A stretch of DNA of 64,000 bases, from NCBI GenBank assembly GCA_964019135.1, contig OZ025257.1, positions 16,705,971-16,769,970 of the forward strand. Direction: 5' to 3'. This document shows positions 1 through 11,552 of the stretch, piece by piece. Numbering within the stretch: the stretch's first letter is position 1; each line of letters starts with the position of its first letter. The DNA comes from Arenicola marina. Its lineage: Eukaryota > Annelida > Polychaeta > Arenicolidae. The position numbers and the translations under genes were made by a program. Under the pieces are notes generated by a model that did no database searches, was not told the DNA's origin, and saw only the letters and a program-made list of their open reading frames with translations.

Positions 1-1376
1 GATTTTAAACCATCGGCTTGCTAGTCTTATTATTTAGATGTCTTAACTTTCTATTGGTAAGACCAAGGCTTTTGATACTGTCAGCAGATCTGGCTTGTAC
101 AAAATCTTGGAGTGTATTGGGTACCCCCGCAGATTACTTAACCTTATCCGCTCCTTTCATGAACACTCGTTCAGCACAGTACAGTTCGACGGAGCAACAG
201 ACAATTCCGAGAGCTTCCAAGTCAGAAATGGCGTGAAGCAGGGTTGTGTTTTTGCGCTAACTTTATTTGGCATCTTCTTCTCTATGCTTCTTACTCACGC
301 ATTTAATGAGGATGCGGACGGTGTTTACTTGCACACCAGATCTGATGGGAAGCTGTACAACCTTTCAAGGTTGCGCGCTAAGTCCAAGCGGAGGCGCTTC
401 CTAATAAGAGAACTGCTATTCGCTGACGACGCAGCGTTGGTTGCGCACTCAGAAAGCCAGCTACAGAGACTCATGGATCGGCTCTCAAATGCGTGTACTT
501 TATTTGCTTTGGCTATTAGTGTTAAAAAAACAGTCGTGCTGAGCCAAGGGGCTATCACACCGCTAGTGATTACCCTTAACAACATGCCTTTAGAGGTAGT
601 TAATAAGTTTTGTTACCTGGGAAGTACCGTCACGGATAATCTATCCCTGGACGAGGAAATAAATACTCGAATTGGAAAGGCAGCCACCATGTTTGGTAGG
701 TTAAACAAACGTGCTTGGCGTAATTCAAAACTTACCATTCGCACCAAAATGCTAATCTACAGGGCGTGCGTTCTAAGTAGCTTGCTGTATGGCAGTGAAA
801 CGTGGACTACGTATTGTAGCCAAGAAAGTAAATTGAATATCTTCCATTTTCGTTGCGAAACATTTTAGGCATATCTTGGCAAGACAAGGTCACGAATGCT
901 AAAGTGTTAGCCCGGGCCAACCTACCAAGCATTCTTGCTCTTGTGAAGCAAAGTCGTCTACGTTGGCTTGGGAACGTTCATCGTATGCAAGATGAACGCA
1001 TTCCCAAGGATGTGCTATACGGTGAATTCGTCGACGGCAAAAGGCCAACTGGACGGCCAAAGCTTAGGTTTAAGGATGTTTGTAAGCGGGACATGAAAGC
1101 TTTCGGCATCGATCCAGATTCTTGGGAGGACTTAATTGGCATCCCAAAAGAGGGGATGGGCACGTGTCGTGCGTGACGGAATGGCCCACCACGACTCACT
1201 ATGGTTTGTGAAACTGGGCTTGAAACGCCAATCTAGGCGTCCACCAGCGAGCACAAACCAAAATCTATCGACAGGTCACCGTTGCGATGACTGCAGAAAG
1301 CTCTGTCGATCACAGACAGGCTTATTCAGTCATCAGCGTAAATGCCGCGTTACGAATCGTATAACTTAAACCAAAC
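1..1376 (+). mobile_element. LINE (non-LTR retrotransposon), 3' part, decayed
   Basis: This is the reverse-transcriptase end of a LINE, cut by the window start. The frame at 95-868 shows RT blocks: NGVKQGC, then the catalytic box LLFADDAALVAH, then YLGSTVT and LLYGSETW. The frame at 853-1176 carries the typical C-terminal block (RLRWLGNVHRM, GRPKLRFKDVCKRDM). The frame at 1136-1369 carries a terminal C-x2-C...H-x4-C knuckle (CDDCRKLCRSQTGLFSHQRKC region). These three pieces belong to one protein now in different frames, so there are at least two frameshifts (near 860 and 1135) and the copy is dead. The C-terminal layout resembles RTE-type LINEs; the clade is inference. No poly(A) tail or target-site duplication is evident after the stop. 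Confidence 0.85.
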
Positions 1377-1675
1377 AAAGCTGCAAATCCATCGTCTTTC
1401 GCAGACGGACGGATGCCAACCATAACTTTTCATTGGAGTTTGTGTCAATGACTTCGGAACATCTGATAAGCGTTATCCCATAGTTTTATGTATTACTTTT
1501 GATTGTAAGTATAATTCATGTCCTGTGACTACGACTCGATATGAAGCATTGTACAAAAAACACGGGAAGGCCGTGGCCACATTTCGCCACATCTATACTA
1601 ACAAAGACAAAAAGCCACTCCCCACCTTAACACAATGTGACGCCTGTACGATGGTTGTGCCGAGAAATGCACTTT

Positions 1676-2010
1676 AAAAAAAAGCCCGATAGCCACCCGA
1701 TGAGGCTGAGAGCCTAACGCTACGTGGATCGGGGCTTTCATCTCCGCTGTGGTCATGTCTGTGTGCATGGTTCCTAAGTCTTTCTTTTGCGACCGGGGGG
1801 GGGGGGGGGTAGGAGTGGTCCACTGAAAACTTGCGACGGACTGAGGAGGGGGAATCCAAGCCGCCTCAGATTGCTTTCTTCCTCAAGACAAAGACAAAGG
1901 TGGGGGGAGGGGGGTCCACGCTTCAGATGGCCTAAATTATGCCTTAAAAAACTGCATTTTTGCTAAAATGGGAGGGTCCGGACCCTCTAAAGTCCCAGAG
2001 TATTCACCCA
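1676..2010. repeat. Composite repeat: SINE scrap plus G-rich hAT-like relic
   Basis: Bases ~1700-1785 match the middle of the tRNA-derived SINE seen intact at 19355-19600 (shared GAGAGCCTAACG and TGTGGTCATGTCTGTGTG-like text). From ~1787 to 2005 comes a G-rich repeat sharing ACTGAAAACTTGCGAC, CGCCTCAG and TCCACGC..TCAGATGGCC with 39734-40000, and GCGACCGG with 50709-50888. No coding content is supported. The poly-G run at ~1795-1811 is part of it. Confidence 0.55.
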
Positions 2011-2974
2011 CTGGAATTCCATCAAAGAGTCGCAGCTCCCTCATTAACTTGATTGAAATCCCGACTAGATGCCCTTTGGAAGCATCACTCTGAAATTCGA
2101 ATGGGATACCCGGATGATACTCTGGCTCACTATGCAAGTGCAATAAATCTGTAACTGAGCATGGCCTAATATATATATAATACAGACGTACGATCTGGTC
2201 AAAGAGGCGTGTAACCTGCGACCAGAAAATCCTAGGTATGATAAGGTAAGGTATGACCAGAATTGGGTATAGCGTCCTGAATATACAACCTGCAACCTAA
2301 ATCTGAAATCTTTAAATTGCAATGAGATCTATGCACAATTTTAATTTAGAGTACATTTGTTGAACATCTATCTCAGTTGCTCTTGATGTCACATGGTGAC
2401 CGCTGTCCAGGATTACATATTCGTGTATAGGACTTATTTAAACATTTCGATATCATGCAACATTCGAGTGTAATATTTTTCAAGATACCGGCAATTATAG
2501 GGGTACCTATACCGTACGTAGAACTGATTGAAATTTCCCTAGTTAATCCCTCCTGTTCCACATAATGCGGGGGGGGGCACAACTCCCCACGACATAGCTC
2601 CGCTAACCAAATGGCGAAATCAATCTTTTGCAACCCACTGGCGGGATAAGGGACTACGTACGATCTTACCCGTCGCTACGGGGAGGGCGTCTGTACGGGG
2701 AATGGCGGAGTTTGCCGAAGACTGCGAATTTGGCCAAACGTCAACTATCGCCTTTTTTCGGTAAGTCGTTTGCATTGCTGCACACTCTGCCTTAAGCTGG
2801 TACCGCCGCTCAAACTCATACATAGTAAGAGCGGGTGTTAGGTATTGCGCGTAGGTCAAGGTCACGGCATTTCTATCTTGGCCGATAGGTGACGCACCAC
2901 TCCCACGTAACTGGTTCCCCTGTGCAGAGACACAGGGTACTCTTTTCACTACTCTACTCAGTGTGAGTGTTATC
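2011..2974. other. Upstream region of the helicase, no gene seen
   Basis: AT-rich intergenic DNA becoming more mixed after 2600. Short open frames on the minus strand (2065-2633, 2620-3105) have no recognisable motif and overlap the helicase start. The helicase promoter should lie here, but I see no clear TATA box or terminal inverted repeat. Confidence 0.4.
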
Positions 2975-4871
2975 ATGAACGCGCGAATAGAGAATTTAGA
3001 TCTTTTGTACGGCAAATACGTAAATGTGCAAAAGGCTCTCGTGAAAGTGAACATAGAATCTGAAAAGGAGTACAACCACTTGAGACCAAAGCAGTTGCAG
3101 GCCATTTCGGAGGCCTCAAAGGGAGACTGTCTGGTGGTTCTAAAGACAGGCTATGGCAAGAGTCTTATATTTGAGCTCTTGCCATATCTTACAAATACAG
3201 TGGCTGCTATAATTTGCCCACTTGATGTAATCATAGAACAATTTAAAGACACTTTTCACAAGGCAGTCCATTTAAGTGATGACAAGGCTGTTGACATGCT
3301 GCTTGATTGTCAGAGCGACTTTCGATGCATTATCGGACACCCTGAACAATTTGTCACTAAACAGATGAAACAGGTTCTCCTGGCATTGGGGTCCAAGGTA
3401 TGTATTTCTCTCCAATATAAAGTTACTAATATATTTGAAAAAAATACAACAAGAAGAAATGCTTACACATTAGTAAATCCATATTAAAGGCATATTTGGT
3501 TATCATAGGGTTGTTATCTGATATTATAGTGAATGTTCTACTGCACAGAATGATATACAATGGACTGACCTAAAGTTGATAACATTTAAATCACATTAGA
3601 TAATAATTGTCTTGCCTGACGTTGACAGGGAATCAGATTCTTTCATATAATTTAAACAAAACTTGCCTTGTATGGAATGTGCCATGGTAACAATAAATGG
3701 TAGGTTACTGACTTGGGCTAATTGTTTCAGATATCTCATATCGTTGTTGATGAAGCCCACTGTGTTGAGGCATGGGGGGGTGCCTCACAACTGGAAACAC
3801 CCTTTCGAGATGCATTTGCGCAGCTGTGGACTCTACGGTCTCAAGTTCCACATGCTAAAGTTGTGGCCTTAACAGCGACGGCTTCACCATCAACCTAAGA
3901 GGCACTTAAGGAATCACTCCTATTGGGAGAAGCATTCCCCATGGCTGTTGTCAAGTCAAATCCCGACAGGTCTGGAATATTCTTGGAATATAAAAAGAGA
4001 CTACCCAGCACTGGAGGTCACGATATTGGAGCGTCATATGACGATATTCTCATACCCGTTCTTCGTGAGTTGCAGCAGAATGCAGAAACTTTCCCCAAAA
4101 CTGTGATATATATGCCTCTTGTGTGGTGTGGTCGAGCCCATAAGCTAGCCTTGGATATGTTGCCAACCTCACTGCACGACAAGGTTGCTCAATACCATTC
4201 ACCGCAAACAAAGGCACTTAAAACTCTCATTCCATCCAAGCTGGCAGCTGGGGAACTTGCATTAGTTTTTGCTACCGAGGCCTTAGGGATGGGTGCAGAT
4301 ATCAGAGACATTAGACGAATCATACACATCACATCTCCAAATTCTGTTGAAACATATATGCAAGAGATCGGTAGGGCTGGAAGAGATGACAAAGGAGCAC
4401 GCGCAACGATATATGCCAATAGCACTGATTTGGCTAACAAACATTTAAAATCAGAAATGAAGACTTACTGTTCACTAACAACATGCAGACGAGCATACCT
4501 GTTACAGCACTTTGGGTTTGAAATTGTCTGAGCTTCACAACTGCTGTGACAATTGTCAGTCAATGTGTAAATGTGACACTTGTCCAGTTCAACAGGCTGC
4601 CAAACCAACAGTATTTGTCTTTTCTCGTGAAGCTAAGACAGTTGGCTTATCCATGCTACTCTCATACTTTGAGCAAGAAAACGCCAAGGTCAAAGGCAGC
4701 CTTTTTCCAGATGCCATTACAGGATTGTCGAGGCAGTTGGCCACTGATCTCTTGGAGAACCCAACCGAAAATGTAATTGAGCAGTATACATTGAAATATC
4801 CAACCATTGACATCAGTCATTTGCAAAAAGTCAAGGAGCTGATGGATTGCATCAGAAATATGTCACTTTAA
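2975..4871 (+). pseudogene. RecQ-like superfamily 2 DNA helicase, decayed
   Basis: Two exons, 2975-3397 and 3731-4871, joined by a GT-AG intron (AAG|GTATG, TTTCAG|ATATC), encode about 520 residues. All core helicase motifs are visible in order: motif I TGYGKS near residue 58, motif II DEAHCVEAW near 150, motif III ALTATASPST, motif V FATEALGMGADI and motif VI QEIGRAGRD near 350. A Cys-rich end follows (CCDNCQSMCKCDTCP), like the RecQ zinc-binding region; no HRDC domain is seen. ATG at 2975 is preferred because it opens the frame just before the homology starts. An in-frame TAA at 3896-3898, where family members usually have a coding triplet (STQEAL-like), and a one-base frame change near 4520 just before the Cys-rich end mark it as non-functional, unless they are sequence errors. 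The stop lies 30 bp from the stop of the convergent DUF6589 gene. Confidence 0.85.
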
Positions 4872-5141
4872 GTACTTCATTAAGTCTGCATTGTTGTTGT
4901 CTCAAGCCTCAAACTTGTTCCTGTGTCTATAAAACCACGAATTGAACTTGTAACCATCGAATAAATGCACCATTGAGTCCATCACATGTCTGAAGTGGTT
5001 GTGGTTTCTTCCTGGCGTATGCCTGAAGGGCTTCAATTCTCTCAAGTCCTCTAGCATGCGTACCTCATCTTCGTGAGAAGATAGTGTTTTGTGTTTTTTA
5101 CAACGCACGCGAACCCCGGCAGTGCTGTCAAAGTTTTCCGC

Positions 5142-5281
5142 GATGCCCTCTGTTCCCCCTAGCGTGCTGGATGCCCTCTGTTCCCCCTAGCGCGCTGGAT
5201 GCCCTCTGTTCCCCCTAGCGCGCTGGATGCCCTCTGTTCCCCCTAGCGCGCTGGATGCCCTCTGTTCCCCCTAGAGCGCTG
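5142..5281. repeat. 28-bp minisatellite inside a coding exon, 5 copies
   Basis: Five head-to-tail copies of a 28-bp unit (GATGCCCTCTGTTCCCCCTA plus 8 more) start at 5142, 5170, 5198, 5226 and 5254. Copies differ only at one or two bases in the first and last unit. The array lies within the last exon of the DUF6589 gene. Read with one unit only, the coding frame on the minus strand would run through (SALGGTEGIAENFD); four extra units add 112 bp, one more than a multiple of three. The coding strand of the unit contains no GT, so the extra units cannot be removed as a standard intron lying inside the array. Confidence 0.9.
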
Positions 5282-5904
5282 GATCTTGAAATCACATTTT
5301 CTTCCGTTTTGTTGCTCATCATGTGTTTCAAGTGTCTCTTCTCATCTCTGACATTCCACTCCATTACAAGATCGCATGGAACGTGCGAGTCTTTCTGACC
5401 TTTGGTGTTGACAAAGGTTTGGTGGAATATCTGGCAGGCATCTTTCAAAGGCAGCAAAGAATACTGCTGAATCAGCATGCGCAACAGTTCCAGTGGATAT
5501 TTGGCTTGATTGTTATTGCTCTTCATGGTAATCATCATCATCTTCAAGAGAGACATCATTCTATGTCTGTCCGGTGTTCTGCTGAGCTCGAGAAGATAAT
5601 GGTATTGTGTTCCTAATTCAAGCACAAGGTGACCATAGTTCTTGACGCCGTCAGGTTTTGGAGGGGCCAACACTTTCTCCTTCTTCTGGATGCAAATGGG
5701 GACCTTCTTACCGTCTGCAAACTCGGCAAGGACACTTTCGTGGTATGGCTGTTCATCTGTAACGTTGGCAGGAAAAGAAATCATATAACAACAGCGGGAT
5801 GACAGTAGAGACATATTTTAGTGATTAACAACTGAGCAAAGTGTTGGACATAACGGGAAGCGATAGAGGTGGCGCTTCTCATAAACCTATGGAGTCTCCC
5901 TGGC

Positions 5905-6070
5905 ACAGTTAGTAAGCAGGCTAAGCTGCCGATCAACAGGTCTTAGATCTAGGTACGAACCCCGGCACCAGCCTCTGGGGAAATTTAATCTCATCAGATG
6001 TGATTGTCCCCAGAGGCCACTGCGCCTAATATAATTGTATTATTATTATAATATTTGCCTTCAGGCGCAA
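5905..6070 (+). mobile_element. tRNA-derived SINE, in DUF6589 intron
   Basis: The start (AGTTAGTAAGCAGGCTAAGC) resembles a degenerate A box and GGTACGAACCCC is a good B box of an RNA polymerase III promoter. A short unrelated body follows (CAGCCTCTGGGGAAA) and an AT-rich (ATT)n end. It lies between exons 5756 and 6101 of the minus-strand gene. This is a different family from the SINE at 19355. Confidence 0.55.
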
Positions 6071-8653
6071 AAAAACAATGTTTTTCATTTCATAAATTAC
6101 CTTGCTCAACTTGTGCCTGATGTGCTCGCCCGCTCCAACGGGGAAAGACGTACTGATCCACGAAGCTGCCAATTTTCTCCTCTATCCATTCTCGCTTCGT
6201 AGCTGGCTCACTATCCACGGACGGTAGTTCCTGTGGGACTGAATTGATATCTGCAAGATCCAGATGATCCATCAATCCTTCAACGACGTATCCCTTGTAG
6301 AACGAAATGAAGAAGTCTCGGTCTGCATCGTATGCCTTCATGACGTCTGGGTCAACGCCAAGCCGACTGATTCTGTTGATTTCATATTTCATGGTGCCAA
6401 GCTCCAGGTCTGATTCTGCGTGATACAGTCGACGGAAGATAACTTTCTCCAGGAAGTTCATCATAAGATGAAAGAATTCAAATGTTATGGGCGCTAAATG
6501 GGCAAATGAATCGGCGTGAGCCCGATTGCCAAGTCTCAAGAACTTAGCGCCACTGAACCGTTCTCTGGTAAGCTGATCGCCACCGACATGAGTGGTATTC
6601 CGCTCCGACTCTGGTTTGCCGGCTGCTTCGTAAATGTCATTGCATAACGTTTCGTACCATTCCATGATTTTGACCACGTCCTGGTAGTACTGTTCATTCA
6701 AGGGCATTGCTGGGAGACGGATAACCTTCGTCTTTTCGAAGACTTGGTTTTCACTGGCTAGAGACCTTGGCACTTCACGCTTCAGAAAAGCTAACTGAGG
6801 AAGGTGTTCCGCCATGATATCCACGGTGAGCTTGATGACATCCTTCCTTATGGATCCATAATCGTCATCGGACACCATGACATCTCGCACTTGGAGGTCC
6901 TCCAGATTGATCTGAGGCTTGTCTGACAAACCGATGTAGTGGTGATCGTAGACCATGGCGATGGAAAGAAACCAGTGACACATATGTTTGTGTCTGTTGT
7001 GTCTGAAAATAAATGTGTCACGTTTTTAACTTAGTTTGTATATAACATATAGCCATATAATAAAAAAGTGAATTTTACGAAAATCTACTATAGGAAAAAT
7101 GAAATGAATTATACTACAGCGTTCGTTTAACATATATTATGCCCGCTATACAATGTTGATGAATGTATATACCTTTCGTCTCCAACGCCAACGGTAAAGT
7201 TCATGTTGTCCCCGCAGAGGCGAAAGGTTTTTCCCAGACGGACAGCTTCAATGAGGTCCTCCTTGAAGTGGCCACCAACAGCCTTCACGACATGCAGGGT
7301 TGACTCGTACGCAAGGCAGACACCCATAGGATTCAACCGATCAAACACCTGTTATAAAGGAAATTTATTTAAGAAAGGTTAAAATAACATATACTCTTTC
7401 AGTAAATTTTCAGTATTTAGCTTAGTTACATACAGTAGCTGCTTAATTATGGTACTTATGTCATCGACGTCCATCAATATCCTAGAAACGACAGCCACCA
7501 CTTGTCTTCGGAAGCAGCGGGAACTAATATTAACATCACTAAATAGGTATTAGGGGAGGCAAGACTTCTTGATTATAAATTCTTGTACTGAAAAAGCACG
7601 ATGGATTTGTAATATAGGTACCTTATGTCGATTAAAATGCCACCCCTTATCATCACCAATCCTAGATCTGTAACTGAATTTGCAACGCAAAAATGATAGA
7701 ATAGAAATGAATATCAACGGAAAGTAGGAAACAACAAAATAAAACAACAAAGACAACAAAGAAATGTTAGTGGTTTAGTGTTAAATAAAATTATATATAT
7801 ATCTTATATCTACCTTTAATTATCTTCTTAGTTCATTCTCTATTATAAATCGAATGAATGAAAAGAATTATCTGGGTCAAATTTTCGGAACCATTAGGTC
7901 AATTAGTGTTTTTTTAATCGCTCAGTCATTTTAATTTGATACATAAAATAACTTAATATGTATTATAAATGTTCAATTGAACATCCTCTTACATAAAAAC
8001 AACCCCTTAATACCTTATACAATGCACGAAAGTAACTACTTATACTACCAACCTTCTGGTCACACACGTTGTCCATGAAGCACATGGATACAACACGCTG
8101 TAAGGCACTCAGCTCATGGTTTCTGCATTGCAACACAATGGCATAGATCATCACTAGTTTCGGTAAGAGACTAGCAAGCTTATCGGGGTGCGACATGTGG
8201 TCAGGTGGCAGCATGATATGCAGCAGCAGCAGCATCAAGACCTCTGGAAACAGTTCGGTCATTTCAGTCACTGCTGCCCTCACGGAAACAGATCTGAGTG
8301 ATGTCAGGTCCTTCTTCATTAACACTGAGACCTTACCATGCCGTCCATTTCTTAATCGTTCAGGTCTATTACCCACGTTCACAAACGCCTGATTCAACAA
8401 CTCGGCTTTTAGTCTGGGAACAGAAAGTAGCGTAGAAGCAATCTGTTTGGCATCATTACACTCAGATATACGTTGTAGTTTGTCTCTTTCAGGCATTGTT
8501 ATCACTCCATGATCTTTATTGATCATGTCAATGAGAGTTTGCACTATGTCACTGCATTCATCGTTTCACACGTTGAGTCTTCTTTCGACTTGTACCTCGT
8601 TGCTCTTGACAACCACTGTATGAATGGTCAGTTTCCAAGACGGAATCTCTAGA

Positions 8654-9129
8654 CTGCAAACAGATATTTTACGATATGTTAGTGAGAATATTGCTAGAAT
8701 TGAAAGGGTTGGCTCTGTACAACGAATGAAGAGGCAGGGATGTTGGTTGTATCGCCTGAGCCAAGTTAAAAGTGAAAGTCATCTTCAATAACATCTATAT
8801 GGACTTGATCACATATAGGGGGGATTCCTAATTCTAAAAATGTGCCGTTATGTCTTCCCTTCGCGAATTCTAATACCTGGGCGGAACATCTAAAGGGGTG
8901 TGGAAGGGGTAAATGGCGACACGCGACACAGGCATGTTTGGAAAATCGACATCATGCAGACATTTACCCCCACATTCCCTGGGGATCTGCAAAAGCGGCA
9001 TCGACGCAAATTTTGGGAAAAAAAAAACGACATTGAATTCAGCTAAACAACGGACACATAACATCACGAAAAATCGACATTCGACATTGAGAATTTTGAC
9101 AGTCGGCACTAAACACAGGACTCCTTTAA
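8654..9129. other. Intron sequence, no gene
   Basis: Lies between two exons of the minus-strand DUF6589 gene. It holds a short direct repetition of CGACA-type words around 8900-9070 and an A-run at ~9020. Open frames here on both strands lack motifs and are probably chance. Confidence 0.4.
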
Positions 9130-9517
9130 TTACAGCTTTAACATGTAAATTATGAGATAAATTAAGCAGCTTAGAAGAGTATGCTCACACTGACGACGTC
9201 ATCGGTTCCGACACACGAATCACTTCCTGACGTTGCACTGGAAATTACTGGGTCCGGGTGTTCCTAAACATAATAAGACAATATTCTTTTGAGTGGAAGA
9301 TAATAAATTTGTACAAATAATTTACAGCTTTAACATGTAAGTTATGACATGATTAAAACAGGTTATAGAGAGTATGCTCACATTGACGATATCGTCGGTC
9401 CCGACACAAGAATCACTTCCTGACGTTGCACTGGAAATGACTGGGTCCGGGTGTTCCTAAACATAATAAGACAATATTCTTTTGAGTGGAAAGATAATAA
9501 ATGTGTACAAATAGTGC
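9130..9517 (-). repeat. Tandem duplication of a 75-bp exon with its introns
   Basis: Two copies of a ~195-bp block (about 9130-9325 and 9326-9517) each hold a 75-bp minus-strand exon: 9263-9189 and 9456-9382. Both have the same acceptor (TATGTTTAG|GAAC) and donor (AGT or AAT|GTGAGC). Each encodes 25 residues beginning EHPDPVISSATSGSDSC and keeps phase 0, so both can be included without shifting the frame. The copies differ by few changes (VVS versus IVN at the end), which suggests a fairly recent duplication. The lower exon joins in phase to the exon at 8653. Confidence 0.75.
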
Positions 9518-10041
9518 TAAGCATATTCCTCCTGTGAAGAAAACAAAACACAGGACTGTCAATGTCAGCAGTAGCATACTACTGAAATATGTAAGACTTA
9601 GACTGAATACAGCAACACTAATAGTTTTAATTAACGTTACGGGTGTGCTTACAGAACACTCTAATTGTAATTAAAATAATGTATTACCAGCAAACTTCTA
9701 AGGGACACCCCCGGTTCTGTAGGCTCAGTGATGCGCCTCCCATGTGTCTCGGGCGTGACGGTCCATGTCACCCTATCTCTGAAGACATAATCAAGATACG
9801 TGCATGGTCCATAATCGAATCGCATACTTGTAACGTTAGGCATGCAGTATATATATGACAAGGCCTAGCATTTACAGACACGGCTAACAGTCACGATATT
9901 CCTGTTTATCCTGCTTAAGTATTTATTTGTTATAAAGTACATCATTAATATGTATTCATGTGCATGTAGCAATACATTCTAAAAATCTGTTGAGCTACAC
10001 CAGAATGACTTAACGACAATAAACCAAAATCTGGTAACTAC

Positions 10042-10985
10042 CTTGGATTGAAGGACACATCAGTTTGGGATGAAATGTCTTCTGTTTCTGATACTTTGAC
10101 ATCAAGCACTCGATAGCTGTCACTCTCAAAGTTTAGCAAACCTATGAACAGTACATGTACAAAATGTAAAAATATCAGCGTTTCATGTTATTTAGATAGT
10201 AATCGAAATACAGTAGAAAGTAATGTACCTGTAAAATGGCAAGAACAATAATATGCAAAGTTACGAGAAGTGATAACATAAGTATAATAAATCCACTCAC
10301 GCTTTGAGTTTAGTAGAGGCGGGTTTTCACTTTGTGATTCTGCATCGGCAAAGAGGTATGCACCACACGTCTTATAAGCTTGTTGGCACGCCTTTCCTGC
10401 AATTAAGAGAACAATTTTAGTTATTATTATTCAGGTGCATAGCTATATAGTTTCGCTATATTACTTATTACTTATGTAACCAAATACCATTGCTAATACA
10501 TTTAGTGTATCTGACACCAATGCCATTAAATCTGTACTTACCTGATCTATTATTTCCATGGTTTAAGTTAAGGTATGCAGCACATTCAACCCAGATGACA
10601 TCTTGTGGCCCTCCAGCCTCAGAGACATATGATCTCAGGTCGTATTGCTCTTCCAAGGCCCACTTCTTACATGCCTATTGTTTAGGTAAGGATAAAATTA
10701 ATTATATACTTGCCTTGCAAAATCAACATTTCTGACAAATTTTAAGTCAACACAACACATTTCTGATAAAAAGAGTAAAATCAAAGCAATACCATGCAGA
10801 AATATTATACTATTATAATCCATGTTGACGAAAATCATTATACATGTTATGCAGGTAGCATATGTTGAAGTAAAATTAACAGAAATTAAAATATCTGCAT
10901 GTTCTTACCCTTGTCTTTGGTAATTTTGACTTCGGAGTTAGACCACTCACAACTCTCAAACGCTTATATCCTTTTTTTGGAGTAG
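10042..10985 (-). pseudogene. Likely N-terminal exons of the DUF6589 gene
   Basis: Four exon-like blocks on the minus strand have good splice sites and compatible phases: 10985-10909 (TPKKGYKRLRVVSGL), 10674-10542 (ACKKWALEEQYDLRSYVSEA), 10396-10301 (KACQQAYKTCGAYLFADAES) and 10141-10042 (LLNFESDSYRVLDVKVSE). The joins R|ACKKW, G|KACQ and K-R|LLNF read through. They lead in the same direction as the DUF6589 core and no other gene lies between. The last block ends in phase 2 whereas the next exon (9456) needs phase 0, so either an exon is missed or there is another lesion. A further possible exon lies near 11370-11290 (VLEEYLLDHAVTIFG). I do not recognise a domain in this part. Confidence 0.5.
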
Positions 10986-10999
10986 CTGTCAAATATGAA

Positions 11000-11552
11000 G
11001 TAATTATGATGGATTGAGCAAATATGTAGCAGACAATTGAGAAGAGATATGTAATTTAATATATCATATGTATCAAATCTATAATTAAGAATTTTCAGTA
11101 TTTCATATTACATAGATGAGGCATTATTTGCAAGCCCAAGAATGCTTTGCTGTAATATAGAAATAAAATTAATACATTGTTTTTCTTTCCATACATTACA
11201 TTTCATTTATATTTATATTTGAATGATTTACTAAAAAATATTTTCCATATCAATAAGTACCGGTAGAACTTACACATCTTCAATTTTCATATCATCTTTG
11301 GCTTCGAAAGTGCTGCATCAGCGATGGAACATGGAACACCAAATATTGTTACTGCATGATCAAGCAGGTATTCCTCAAGTACTATATATGGACAAATGGA
11401 TTGGTTTTTTAATTAGACTACTTAATTGTGTGCAAGCATAAACTGAACTGGTCCAAAATATATCTTAGGATAATAGGATTATAAGGGGAGGGGAATTAAT
11501 TATTAATTATTATTATTAATTAATAATTAAAAAAATAAAAATAATGAAGGAG
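11000..11552. other. AT-rich region, little content
   Basis: Very AT-rich DNA with a short palindromic stretch of ATTAATTATT words at ~11498-11530. A possible minus-strand exon at 11370-11290 is mentioned with the DUF6589 gene. Otherwise I see nothing. Confidence 0.4.

Larger units (their letters stand above)
4902..8653 (-). pseudogene. DUF6589-domain protein, core exons, decayed
   Basis: Minus-strand exons 8653-8053, 7348-7173, 7002-6101 and 5756-4902 join in frame by GT-AG splicing. Family landmarks are GDNMNF (exon 7348-7173), MCHWFL, VGGDQLTRERFSGAK near 6570, FVNTKGQ and DLVMEWNVR, ending KFEA at 4902. I recognise these as DUF6589, a family of unknown function, often multi-copy in fungi and marine invertebrates. 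The conserved acidic DN and GDQ boxes recall the metal-binding residues of RNase-H-fold transposases, but that is inference. The first exon has a one-base frame change near 8565 (SRDSVLETDHSY in one frame, DECSDIVQTL in the next). A five-copy 28-bp tandem repeat at 5142-5281 destroys the frame before the last ~70 residues. The N-terminal exons probably continue to 10985. Confidence 0.8.
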
